IMG/VR virus record: IMGVR_UViG_3300042515_002697
Coordinates: 1 to 22,933 of that record
Direction: 5' to 3' (one strand)
Source: a virus
DNA: 22,933 bases
Both the position numbers and the translations under genes were made by a program. Numbering within the stretch: position 1 is the first letter of the stretch; every line of letters begins with the position of its first letter. Positions 1 to 5,827 of the stretch are shown here, piece by piece. The notes below the pieces were generated by a model that saw only the letters and a list, made by a program, of their open reading frames with translations, was not told the DNA's origin and ran no database searches.

Positions 1-5
1 TTCAA

Positions 6-203
6 ATGACGATGAGTGATGGTGGTAAAGGTTCTAAACCAAGAGCATTTAGTGTTTCGCAAGAAGAATATGAGAAACGATGGGATGCCATCTTTGGTCG
101 TGATTTGAAAGAAGACCTTAATTTGAAGAATGAGTTTCAAGATATATTGTCCACCGAAGATTGTCTTTTGGAAAGTTTTGAAAAAAGAAAAACGGGGGAT
201 TAG
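6..203 (+). CDS. Small conserved phage protein of unknown function
   Basis: Encodes 65 residues, hydrophilic and charged, with an N-terminal Gly/Lys-rich segment (MSDGGKGSKPR) followed by a helical stretch with the motif EYEKRWDAIFG. I recall short proteins of this pattern in T4-like phages of aquatic bacteria, with no known function. Two in-frame ATGs are possible, at 6 and 12; the second gives the MSDGG start that I believe is typical, and too little upstream sequence is present to judge a ribosome site. The stop codon (201-203) lies inside the acceptor and D-arm junction of the following tRNA-Ala, so gene and tRNA overlap by 10 nt. No membrane segment or catalytic motif is visible. Confidence 0.75.
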   Translation: MTMSDGGKGSKPRAFSVSQEEYEKRWDAIFGRDLKEDLNLKNEFQDILSTEDCLLESFEKRKTGD

Positions 204-269
204 CTCAGCTGGGAGAGCAGTAGCTTTGCAAGCTAAAGGTCAACGGTTCGATCCCGTTATCCTCCACCA
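194..269 (+). tRNA. tRNA-Ala (anticodon UGC)
   Basis: Acceptor stem GGGGGAT (194-200) pairs with ATCCTCC (259-265), followed by A and an encoded CCA. The D-arm GCTCAGCTGGGAGAGC, T-loop TTCGATC and the anticodon loop TTTGCAA (225-231) are all in place, giving anticodon TGC at 227-229. The outermost anticodon-stem pair looks mismatched (G220/A236). It reads GCN alanine codons, GCA best, as expected for a supplementary phage tRNA. Its 5' end overlaps the stop codon of the upstream gene. Confidence 0.95.
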
Positions 270-275
270 TTTTAT

Positions 276-351
276 TCCGGAGTAGCTCAGTTGGTAGAGC
301 AGGTGACTGTTAATCACCCTGTCGCTGGTTCGATCCCAGCCTCTGGAGCCA
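276..351 (+). tRNA. tRNA-Asn (anticodon GUU)
   Basis: Acceptor TCCGGAG (276-282) pairs with CTCTGGA (341-347, one G-U), then G and encoded CCA. The D-arm and T-arm (GCTGG TTCGATC CCAGC) are canonical. The anticodon is GTT at 309-311 in a GTGAC/ATCAC-type arm. It lies 6 nt after tRNA-Ala, so both probably come from one transcript. Asparagine supply may matter because the exported protein at 5828-7090 is very Asn-rich. Confidence 0.95.
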
Positions 352-367
352 AAAATATAAGTATAGT

Positions 368-835
368 ATGCGTAAGTTAAATTTAGATGAAGTGAAACAA
401 TTTATTGATGCACAATCGCCAGAAACAAAAATTTATCTTGGTTGCGATTCTGAACGGGTAATTGTGAATGATGTTTGGCATGCCGATTATGTTCTTGCAA
501 TTGTTATTCATATTAATGGTAATAATGGTTGTAAAATTTTTGGCGAGGTTCATCGTGAAAGAGACTTTGACCAAAAGCAAAGTAAACCACGATTTCGCTT
601 AATGAATGAAGTTTATAAAGTTTCCGAATTGTATTTAAAGTTAGCTGATGTACTTGATGGTCGACATGTAGAAGTTCATTTGGACATTAACCCAAATGAG
701 ATGCATGGATCAAGTTGTGTTATCAATGAAGCAGTTGGTTATATACGAGGCACTTGTAATGTGATTCCTCTTGTGAAACCAAAAGCGTTTGCAGCTTCGT
801 ATGCAGCAGATAGATTTAAAAGTTTAGCGGCCTAA
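368..835 (+). CDS. RNase H-like fold protein, YkuK/DUF458 type
   Basis: Encodes 155 residues. The motif IYLGCDSER (about residues 22-30), the strand-rich segment that follows, HLDINPNEMHGSS (about 103-115) and a C-terminal ASYAADR give three widely spaced acidic positions. This is the pattern of the YkuK-like family, which is predicted to have an RNase H-like fold and perhaps nuclease activity; no substrate is known. The start ATG is 16 nt after the CCA of tRNA-Asn with no purine-rich ribosome site, so the mRNA 5' end may be made by tRNA processing. The stop is 2 nt before tRNA-Gly. Family assignment is from motif memory; function is inferred. Confidence 0.7.
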   Translation: MRKLNLDEVKQFIDAQSPETKIYLGCDSERVIVNDVWHADYVLAIVIHINGNNGCKIFGEVHRERDFDQKQSKPRFRLMNEVYKVSELYLKLADVLDGRHVEVHLDINPNEMHGSSCVINEAVGYIRGTCNVIPLVKPKAFAASYAADRFKSLAA

Positions 836-837
836 AT

Positions 838-910
838 GCGGGTATCCTCCTGGGAGAGGACTTAGCCTTCCAAGCTAACGGAGTCGGTTCGAATCCGGCT
901 ACCCGCTCCA
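838..910 (+). tRNA. tRNA-Gly (anticodon UCC)
   Basis: Acceptor GCGGGTA (838-844) pairs perfectly with TACCCGC (900-906), followed by T and encoded CCA. The anticodon stem TTAGC/GCTAA closes loop CTTCCAA, giving TCC. The T-arm is GTCGG TTCGAAT CCGGC. The D-arm is unusual: TCCTC/GAGGA around CTGGGA rather than the common GCTC/GAGC. It decodes GGA/GGG glycine codons. Only 6 nt separate its CCA from the next start codon. Confidence 0.93.
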
Positions 911-916
911 ATAATT

Positions 917-1330
917 ATGTTACTCACACAGAAAAAATCAACAAATGTAATCGTTAATGGCACTTTCGATATTTTGCATGTTGGGCATTTAAAGTTGCTT
1001 GAATATGCAAAGTCTCTTGGTGACCATTTGACTGTTGCTATTGACACTGATCGCCGAATTAAAACGAAGAAGGGCCAATCTCGACCAATAAATAATGAGT
1101 ACGAGCGTAAGACTATGCTTGAACATTTGAAATCCGTCGACCAGGTAATCATCTTTGATTCTGACGAAGAACTTATTGATCTTGTGAAGAATTCTGATAT
1201 AATGGTCAAAGGTTCTGATTACAAAGGCAAGTCAGTCATCGGCGAAACATACTGCAAGAAAGTGATTTATTATGACCGCATCGAAGGTTATTCAACTACG
1301 CAAAAAATTCAGAGTATTGTTGATCGGTGA
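917..1330 (+). CDS. hldC: D-glycero-beta-D-manno-heptose 1-phosphate adenylyltransferase (HldE C-terminal domain as a separate protein)
   Basis: Encodes 137 residues, one complete nucleotidyltransferase domain. The signature NGTFDILHVGH (residues 14-24) holds the HxGH-type nucleotide-binding site; RPINNEYERKTML, IMVKGSDYKGKSVIG (95-109) and GYSTTQKI (124-131) follow the order of the HldE/RfaE adenylyltransferase domain. In the known pathway this enzyme transfers AMP from ATP to heptose 1-phosphate, giving ADP-D-glycero-D-manno-heptose in the cytoplasm. The kinase half of HldE is the next gene, so the bacterial fusion is split and in reversed order here. The close relative glycerol-3-phosphate cytidylyltransferase is the main alternative, but the kinase and epimerase neighbours favour heptose. 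The start has no ribosome site and sits 6 nt after a tRNA. Confidence 0.85.
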   Translation: MLLTQKKSTNVIVNGTFDILHVGHLKLLEYAKSLGDHLTVAIDTDRRIKTKKGQSRPINNEYERKTMLEHLKSVDQVIIFDSDEELIDLVKNSDIMVKGSDYKGKSVIGETYCKKVIYYDRIEGYSTTQKIQSIVDR

Positions 1331-2042
1331 TGATTGTGTTGATGTATATCGTTATGGTGTAGTTGAACGATTATCGCCTGAAGCTCCAGTTCCTGTTTTT
1401 AAATTTTCCTATGATGAAACAAAGCCGGGTATGGCTGCAAATGTATTGGAAAATTTAAAAGCATTAGGTTGCGATACTGATTATTTTCACGGCGGAACTT
1501 CCAATAAAACAAGACTGATTGATTTGCGAAGTGGTCAACACATTGTTCGTATTGATGATGATTGTGAATGTGTGCCCGTAACTCTTAATGGTGATTTGAA
1601 TTTAAATCGTTACGATGCAATCGTAATTTCAGATTACAATAAAGGTTCTGTTTCATATGAATTGATTCAAAATTTAAGAAAGTTTTTTGAAGGTCCTATT
1701 TTTGTTGACACGAAGAAAAAAGATTTGCAGCGCCTTGATGGTTGTTATATCAAAATAAATTTATTGGAATATAATTCACTTCAAACCCCAGCATTTGATT
1801 CGAAGATGATTGTTACAATGGGTGAAGAAGGTGCTATGTTTAACTCTAAAATTTACCCAGCGCCAGAAGTTGAAGTGGTAGATGTTACTGGCGCCGGCGA
1901 TACCTTTCTTGCCGCACTTACATACAAATTTCTGTTAACATCCAATATAGATAAGTCAATAGAGTTTGCAATTAAAGCCAGTTCAATTACTGTGCAACAT
2001 ATGGGCGTTCATGCTCCAAAATTGGAAGAAATATGCGACTAG
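1272..2042 (+). CDS. hldA: D-glycero-beta-D-manno-heptose-7-phosphate kinase (HldE N-terminal domain as a separate protein)
   Basis: Encodes 256 residues of the PfkB/ribokinase fold. FRVLLIGDDCVDVYRYG (from residue 13) and ERLSPEAPVPV (32-41) closely follow the start of bacterial HldE, KPGMAANV (51-58) is the substrate loop, VISDYNKG (118-125) is internal, and DVTGAGDTF (204-212) is the catalytic and anion-hole motif with the base Asp210. The known reaction phosphorylates heptose 7-phosphate at C1 with ATP. It is shorter than the roughly 310-320 residue bacterial domain, with the segment after residue 74 and the region near 170 cut down, so the lid may be reduced. ATG 1272 overlaps the upstream gene by 59 nt; homology begins just after it, so translation is probably coupled. 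Confidence 0.82.
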   Translation: MTASKVIQLRKKFRVLLIGDDCVDVYRYGVVERLSPEAPVPVFKFSYDETKPGMAANVLENLKALGCDTDYFHGGTSNKTRLIDLRSGQHIVRIDDDCECVPVTLNGDLNLNRYDAIVISDYNKGSVSYELIQNLRKFFEGPIFVDTKKKDLQRLDGCYIKINLLEYNSLQTPAFDSKMIVTMGEEGAMFNSKIYPAPEVEVVDVTGAGDTFLAALTYKFLLTSNIDKSIEFAIKASSITVQHMGVHAPKLEEICD

Positions 2043-2389
2043 AAGGTTTTGTTGAAAAAGGTTGGGGCCACGAATTAATTTGGTGCACCAATGAAAAGTA
2101 TTGTGGTAAATTGCTCAAGTTTAATAAGGGTGCAAAATTCAGTATGCACTTCCATGCTGAGAAAGATGAAACTTGGTATGTTTTAGATGGACAATTTATC
2201 GTAAGAGTTATTGATACGAAAGATGCAAAACAAAAAGAATATCTTTTGGAAGAAGGAAGCACTTGGCGTAATTTTCCTCTCCAACCTCATCAATTGGTTT
2301 GCATAAAAGAAGGCACTATTATTGAAGTTAGTACGCCCGATAGTGTTGAAGATAATTATCGTGTGATGCCGGGAGATTCACAAAAATGA
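2033..2389 (+). CDS. Single-domain cupin, possible sugar-phosphate isomerase
   Basis: Encodes 118 residues forming one cupin barrel. The first cupin motif has His39, His41 and Glu46 (MHFHAEKDETWYVLDG), and His86 in PHQLV supplies the usual fourth metal ligand. The lead-in GWGHELIW and YCGKLLKFNKGAKFS resembles the cupin domain of type II phosphomannose isomerases. It overlaps the kinase gene by 10 nt and is followed by the epimerase with a 4-nt overlap, so it is clearly part of the heptose operon. No GmhA (sedoheptulose-7-phosphate isomerase) is visible in the window; this cupin could fill that step, but that is inference. A non-catalytic or regulatory sugar-binding role is the alternative. 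Confidence 0.8.
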   Translation: MRLEGFVEKGWGHELIWCTNEKYCGKLLKFNKGAKFSMHFHAEKDETWYVLDGQFIVRVIDTKDAKQKEYLLEEGSTWRNFPLQPHQLVCIKEGTIIEVSTPDSVEDNYRVMPGDSQK

Positions 2390-3150
2390 AAATACTGTTG
2401 ACGGGTTACAAAGGTTTTATTGGAACAAACATGTTCCAAGCATTGAAGCAAAAACATGAAGTTGTTGGCTTCGATTGGAGTGATGATTTTCCAGATGTGT
2501 CTGGTTTCGACTGGGTGATTCATCTAGGTGCGATTAGCGCTACTACAGAAAAAGATGTAGAAAAAGTTATGCGTCATAACTATGACTTTTCTGTGGCACT
2601 TTATGAAGACTGTGTATTCAATGATGTAAATATGCAATACGCTTCTTCAGCCCAGTTGTATGGACTCGGCACAAATTTTAGTGAAGATGCGCCTGTAGAT
2701 CCTCGCTCACCATATGCTTGGTCAAAGTATCTTTTCGAGCGCTATGTTCGTATGAATCAATCGCCTGAGATTATTGTTCAAGGTTTTCGGTATTTTAATG
2801 TTTATGGTCCAAATGAGGCGCAGAAGGGTGATCAAGCAAGCCCATTTACAAAGTTTCGCAAACAAAAAGAAGAACTTGGTTATATCACAGTATTTGAGCC
2901 TGCCGGTAAATATAAGCGAGATTTCATTCATGTGAATGAAGTAATTGATTATCAAATGAAATTTTTGAATGTGAAAGAGTCTGGCGTTTGGAACATTGGC
3001 ACCGGCCAAACAATGAGTTTCTTGGAAGTAGCACAGTCTATTGGTGGTGAAATCCGAGAAATTCCTATACCAGTTCATATTAGGCCCTTTTATCAGGAAT
3101 ACACTTGTGCTGATATGACGAAAACTTGGCAAACTTTAAATAAAATATGA
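2386..3150 (+). CDS. hldD: ADP-L-glycero-D-manno-heptose 6-epimerase
   Basis: Encodes 254 residues, an extended short-chain dehydrogenase/reductase. It has the NAD(P)-binding TGYKGFIG (6-13), HLGAISATTEKD (46-57), which matches the HldD HEGACSSTTEWD segment, the catalytic YAWSK pair Tyr110/Lys114, GFRYFNVYGPNE, KRDFIHV, and a C-terminal IPIPVHIRPFYQEYTCADMTK region that parallels HldD substrate-binding sequence. The known reaction inverts C6 of ADP-D-glycero-D-manno-heptose to the L form used in LPS inner core. It is shorter than the roughly 310-residue E. coli enzyme, mostly through a trimmed C-terminus and middle. It overlaps the cupin and carbamoyltransferase genes by 4 nt each, so it is translationally coupled. 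Confidence 0.85.
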   Translation: MKILLTGYKGFIGTNMFQALKQKHEVVGFDWSDDFPDVSGFDWVIHLGAISATTEKDVEKVMRHNYDFSVALYEDCVFNDVNMQYASSAQLYGLGTNFSEDAPVDPRSPYAWSKYLFERYVRMNQSPEIIVQGFRYFNVYGPNEAQKGDQASPFTKFRKQKEELGYITVFEPAGKYKRDFIHVNEVIDYQMKFLNVKESGVWNIGTGQTMSFLEVAQSIGGEIREIPIPVHIRPFYQEYTCADMTKTWQTLNKI

Positions 3151-4802
3151 GGATAATGGCTTACACTGCCGCACACGACAGTTCGGTTTGTGTTATTAAT
3201 GACGGAGATGTGGAATATTTTTGTAAAGAAGAAAGACTGTCTAGAGAAAAAAGAGACGGAGCTCCTTTCTTGGCCGTGCAAAAATACAAAGAAAAATTTA
3301 ATGGTAAAATTGACCATATATTGTTTTGCACACCTACCAATTTGCCCGGAGCCGGATATAATTTTGTTAACTATATAAGAAAAAATTTTGGCGTAGAACA
3401 GGAAAATTACTCAGCATTAAAACATCATATTTGTCATGCTAGTTTGGCTTTTTACAATAGTGGATTTGACGAATGTTTAGTTTTCACAATCGATAGAAAT
3501 GGTTCTTTATTTTTTATAAATGAAAAACCAGTATGCCGTGAGTCGGAGTCGGTTTTTGTGTGTTCAGGAAATAACACAATTAAACCTGTTTATAAGTCAT
3601 TTTGGGTAATGAATGGCCATGAGTGGGATTTGTATCGAATAAAAACTCAGTTGCGAGAATATTATGGTGATGTAGATTTGGAAGTTGATAGTCCATATTC
3701 AATAGTTAAAGTGTATGAAGCCGCAACAACTTTAATAAAACAAAATGTACTTGAAAATGGCAAAACAATGGGTTTATCATCTTATGGTAGAAATAAAGAA
3801 TATGATCCACTTTTTATAAAAAATAGACCAATACCAAATCACTTTGTTCAAATGTTTGATTTAGACAATGAACACGGAGCTGTACATTTTTCAGATTCTT
3901 TGCATCTAATTGAAAAAAATATAACACCAGAAAACTTTCAATATTATGCTGATAAAGCTAAGCAAGTTCAAGTACAAACGCAAGAAGTGGTTTGCAACTT
4001 AATTGAAAAATATGTTAAACTTACAGGAATTAAAAATGTTTGTTTAGTTGGTGGTTATGGTTTAAATGTCGTTGCGAATGGTTTTTATATTAAAAAATTG
4101 CCAAATGTTAAATTTTATTTTGAACCTATAGCTGATGATGCTGGCATTTCAGTTGGCGCATCAATGTTAAAGTATTCTGAGTTGACTGGTGAGAAACCCT
4201 TGAGCATCAAAAATAATTTTTTTCATTTTTATGATTTCGAAGAAAAAATTAATGAAGGAGAGCAATCTTCGCTTGAAGAAATTTGTAACTTGTTAATTTC
4301 TGGAAAAAGTGTGGCTATATTTGAAGGACAACCAGAATCTGGTCCTAGAGCTTTAGGCCATCGTTCAATATTGTTTGATCCTAGAAATAAAAACGGTAAA
4401 AACTTAGTCAATAAAATTAAAAAAAGAGAATGGTACAGACCATTTGCTGGAACAATATTAAAAGAAAAATTTGAAGAATATTTTGAATCACATGGATTAA
4501 CAGAATCTCCTTATATGACAATTAATTTTTCATGTAAAGAAAAAACAATTGATTTTGTTCCAGCAATCGTGCATGTAGATAACACTTGTAGGATTCAAAC
4601 TGTTGAAGACGGATTTTTTTATGAGTTATTGGAAATGTTTTATGAAAAAACAGGATGTCCCATGCTTCTGAATACTAGCTTTAATTTGGCTGGTGAACCT
4701 TTGGTACAAACTAAAAAAGAAGCTTTAAAAACATTTAATAATACTACTTTAGATGCAATTTATTTCGTAGATGAAAATAAAATAGTTAAAAAAAATGACT
4801 AA
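3147..4802 (+). CDS. O-carbamoyltransferase (NodU/CmcH/TobZ family)
   Basis: Encodes 551 residues, near full length for the family. The N-terminal Kae1-like half starts with AYTAAHDSSVCVINDG and carries His93-x3-His97 (HHICH) of the metal/carbamoyl-adenylate site, then VCLVGGYGLNVVANG for nucleotide binding. The C-terminal half has EGQPESGPRALGHRSIL (about 393-409), the signature of the YrdC-like carbamoylation site, and LLNTSFNLAGEPLV. Known members make carbamoyl-AMP from carbamoyl phosphate and ATP and pass the carbamoyl group to a sugar hydroxyl. A second ATG at 3156 is also plausible as start. From here to 5418 the DNA is visibly richer in A/T runs than the surrounding genes, which suggests separate acquisition. 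The acceptor is unknown; a heptose glycan or modified nucleotide are options. Confidence 0.88.
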   Translation: MRIMAYTAAHDSSVCVINDGDVEYFCKEERLSREKRDGAPFLAVQKYKEKFNGKIDHILFCTPTNLPGAGYNFVNYIRKNFGVEQENYSALKHHICHASLAFYNSGFDECLVFTIDRNGSLFFINEKPVCRESESVFVCSGNNTIKPVYKSFWVMNGHEWDLYRIKTQLREYYGDVDLEVDSPYSIVKVYEAATTLIKQNVLENGKTMGLSSYGRNKEYDPLFIKNRPIPNHFVQMFDLDNEHGAVHFSDSLHLIEKNITPENFQYYADKAKQVQVQTQEVVCNLIEKYVKLTGIKNVCLVGGYGLNVVANGFYIKKLPNVKFYFEPIADDAGISVGASMLKYSELTGEKPLSIKNNFFHFYDFEEKINEGEQSSLEEICNLLISGKSVAIFEGQPESGPRALGHRSILFDPRNKNGKNLVNKIKKREWYRPFAGTILKEKFEEYFESHGLTESPYMTINFSCKEKTIDFVPAIVHVDNTCRIQTVEDGFFYELLEMFYEKTGCPMLLNTSFNLAGEPLVQTKKEALKTFNNTTLDAIYFVDENKIVKKND

Positions 4803-5418
4803 TATTATTGGGAGCGTTTTGAAGGTTAATAATTACAAAGTAATAATTTTAGATAATTATTATACATCCGAAGAATATGATTCAATTTTTGAAGAATGTT
4901 TATTTTTAGGTTCAACTGAAAAAATGTTGTCAGCAGATAAAACAAAAGCTGCTATGGCTACTGATGGTTTTCTTGAAAAACAAAACTACGGTATATTCAT
5001 CAATACACTTTATAATCAAAAAAATATTTCAAATATTCTTCATCACAATAGGAAAATCTTTAAAAAAGAAATAACCGAAGAACTTGAAAAGATAGATATC
5101 ATTTTTAGACAAATAAAAAATTCAACTATAGATTCTACTCTTTTGAGTTACTATGAAGATGGTGATTATTACCAAGCACACCATGATTGTAGTTCGATTA
5201 CGGTGTTAAGTTGGTTTTTTAAAACACCAAAGAGTTTTTCTGGAGGTGATATTTATTTCGAGAAAGATAAAAATTTATTTATTGAATGTAAAAACAATCG
5301 AACAATTATTTTTCCATCATTCTTAATCCATGAAGTCGAAAAAGTCAAAATGAATTCGGATAAAATTGGAAAAAAATTTGGAAGATTTTGTTTATCACAA
5401 TTTATTAATTTTATATAA
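4795..5418 (+). CDS. 2-oxoglutarate/Fe(II)-dependent dioxygenase (prolyl 4-hydroxylase-like fold)
   Basis: Encodes 207 residues. The C-terminal half shows the facial triad: His129-x-Asp131 in YYQAHHDCSS, and His179 in PSFLIHEVEKV, with Arg197 (GRFCLSQF) placed to bind 2-oxoglutarate. SGGDIYF is the usual strand between them. The N-terminal 110 residues are helical and charged with no recognised domain. Members hydroxylate proteins, nucleic acids or small molecules; the substrate here cannot be read from sequence. It overlaps the carbamoyltransferase by 8 nt and shares its A/T-rich composition, so the two probably arrived and act together. The stop lies 2 nt before tRNA-Val. Confidence 0.82.
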   Translation: MTNIIGSVLKVNNYKVIILDNYYTSEEYDSIFEECLFLGSTEKMLSADKTKAAMATDGFLEKQNYGIFINTLYNQKNISNILHHNRKIFKKEITEELEKIDIIFRQIKNSTIDSTLLSYYEDGDYYQAHHDCSSITVLSWFFKTPKSFSGGDIYFEKDKNLFIECKNNRTIIFPSFLIHEVEKVKMNSDKIGKKFGRFCLSQFINFI

Positions 5419-5420
5419 AC

Positions 5421-5495
5421 ACCGAGTTAGCTCAGCGGCAGAGCTACGCCCTTACAAGGCGTGGGTCAGTGGTTCGATCCCACTACTCGGTACCA
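5421..5495 (+). tRNA. tRNA-Val (anticodon UAC)
   Basis: Acceptor ACCGAGT (5421-5427) pairs with ACTCGGT (5485-5491), then A and encoded CCA. The anticodon stem ACGCC/GGCGT closes CTTACAA, giving TAC. The T-arm is AGTGG TTCGATC CCACT. First of four closely spaced tRNAs. Confidence 0.95.
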
Positions 5496-5496
5496 G

Positions 5497-5573
5497 GCCC
5501 CGGTGACGGAATTGGTATACGTGTTGGTCTTAGAAGCCAAATTTTAGGAGTTCGAGTCTCCTCTGGGGCACCA
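5497..5573 (+). tRNA. tRNA-Leu (anticodon UAG) with a short variable loop
   Basis: Acceptor GCCCCGG (5497-5503) pairs with CTGGGGC (5563-5569), then A and encoded CCA. The anticodon arm TTGGT-CTTAGAA-GCCAA gives TAG at 5531-5533. The T-arm AGGAG-TTCGAGT-CTCCT (5546-5562) leaves only ATTTT (5541-5545) as variable region, whereas bacterial tRNA-Leu normally has a long class II variable arm. The leucine-like 5' portion (GGAATTGGTATAC) supports the Leu call. One base separates it from tRNA-Val. Confidence 0.88.
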
Positions 5574-5579
5574 AATAAA

Positions 5580-5665
5580 GCGACTGTGGAGAAATTAGGT
5601 ATACTCAAGGCACTTAAAATGCCTCGGCTTCGGCCATGCGGGTTCAAGTCCCGCCAGTCGCACCA
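5580..5665 (+). tRNA. tRNA-Leu (anticodon UAA), class II
   Basis: Acceptor GCGACTG (5580-5586) pairs with CAGTCGC (5655-5661), then A and encoded CCA. The anticodon arm AGGCA-CTTAAAA-TGCCT gives TAA. A proper long variable arm (CGGCTTCGGCC region) is present, in contrast to the preceding tRNA-Leu. The T-arm is GCGGG TTCAAGT CCCGC. It reads TTA/TTG. Confidence 0.94.
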
Positions 5666-5670
5666 AATAT

Positions 5671-5748
5671 CTGACCGTAGCTCAGTAGGATTAGAGCAAC
5701 AGCCTTCTAAGCTGTGGGTCGGGGGTTCGAATCCCTCCGGTCAGGCCA
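5671..5748 (+). tRNA. tRNA-Arg (anticodon UCU)
   Basis: Acceptor CTGACCG (5671-5677) pairs with CGGTCAG (5738-5744), then G and encoded CCA. The anticodon arm ACAGC-CTTCTAA-GCTGT gives TCT, reading AGA/AGG. The T-loop TTCGAAT is canonical. The late promoter for the next genes begins 7 nt after its CCA. Confidence 0.94.
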
Positions 5749-5754
5749 AAACCT

Positions 5755-5762
5755 TATAAATA
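5755..5762 (+). promoter_or_regulatory. T4-type late promoter (TATAAATA)
   Basis: An exact match to the T4 late promoter consensus TATAAATA lies in the 79-nt gap between the tRNA-Arg and the ATG at 5828. Late promoters of this kind need the gp55 sigma factor and the gp33 co-activator; gp33 is encoded at 21467-21691. Transcription would start a few bases downstream and give a leader of roughly 60 nt. This predicts late expression of the exported-protein block at 5828-10289. Confidence 0.7.
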
Positions 5763-5827
5763 CCAAGTTCGATATATATTTTGCTCTTCTTTTGATTGTC
5801 GTAAATGAGTCAATCATAGGAGACAGA

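Noticed and set aside
356-363. TATAAGTA, one mismatch from a late promoter, before the RNase H-like gene
   Set aside because: A start about 7 nt downstream would fall at or after the ATG at 368, so it could not give a full mRNA.
5414-5421. TATAAACA near the oxygenase stop as a late promoter for the tRNA cluster
   Set aside because: One mismatch in an A/T-rich region, and transcription would begin inside tRNA-Val.
5469-5759. Open frame of 96 codons across the tRNA cluster
   Set aside because: It runs through three complete tRNA genes and starts inside a fourth; its sequence is simply translated tRNA.
5714-5827. N-terminal extension of the Asn/Thr repeat protein into the tRNA-Arg
   Set aside because: The signal peptide and AGGAG ribosome site place the start at 5828, and the late promoter lies within the extension.
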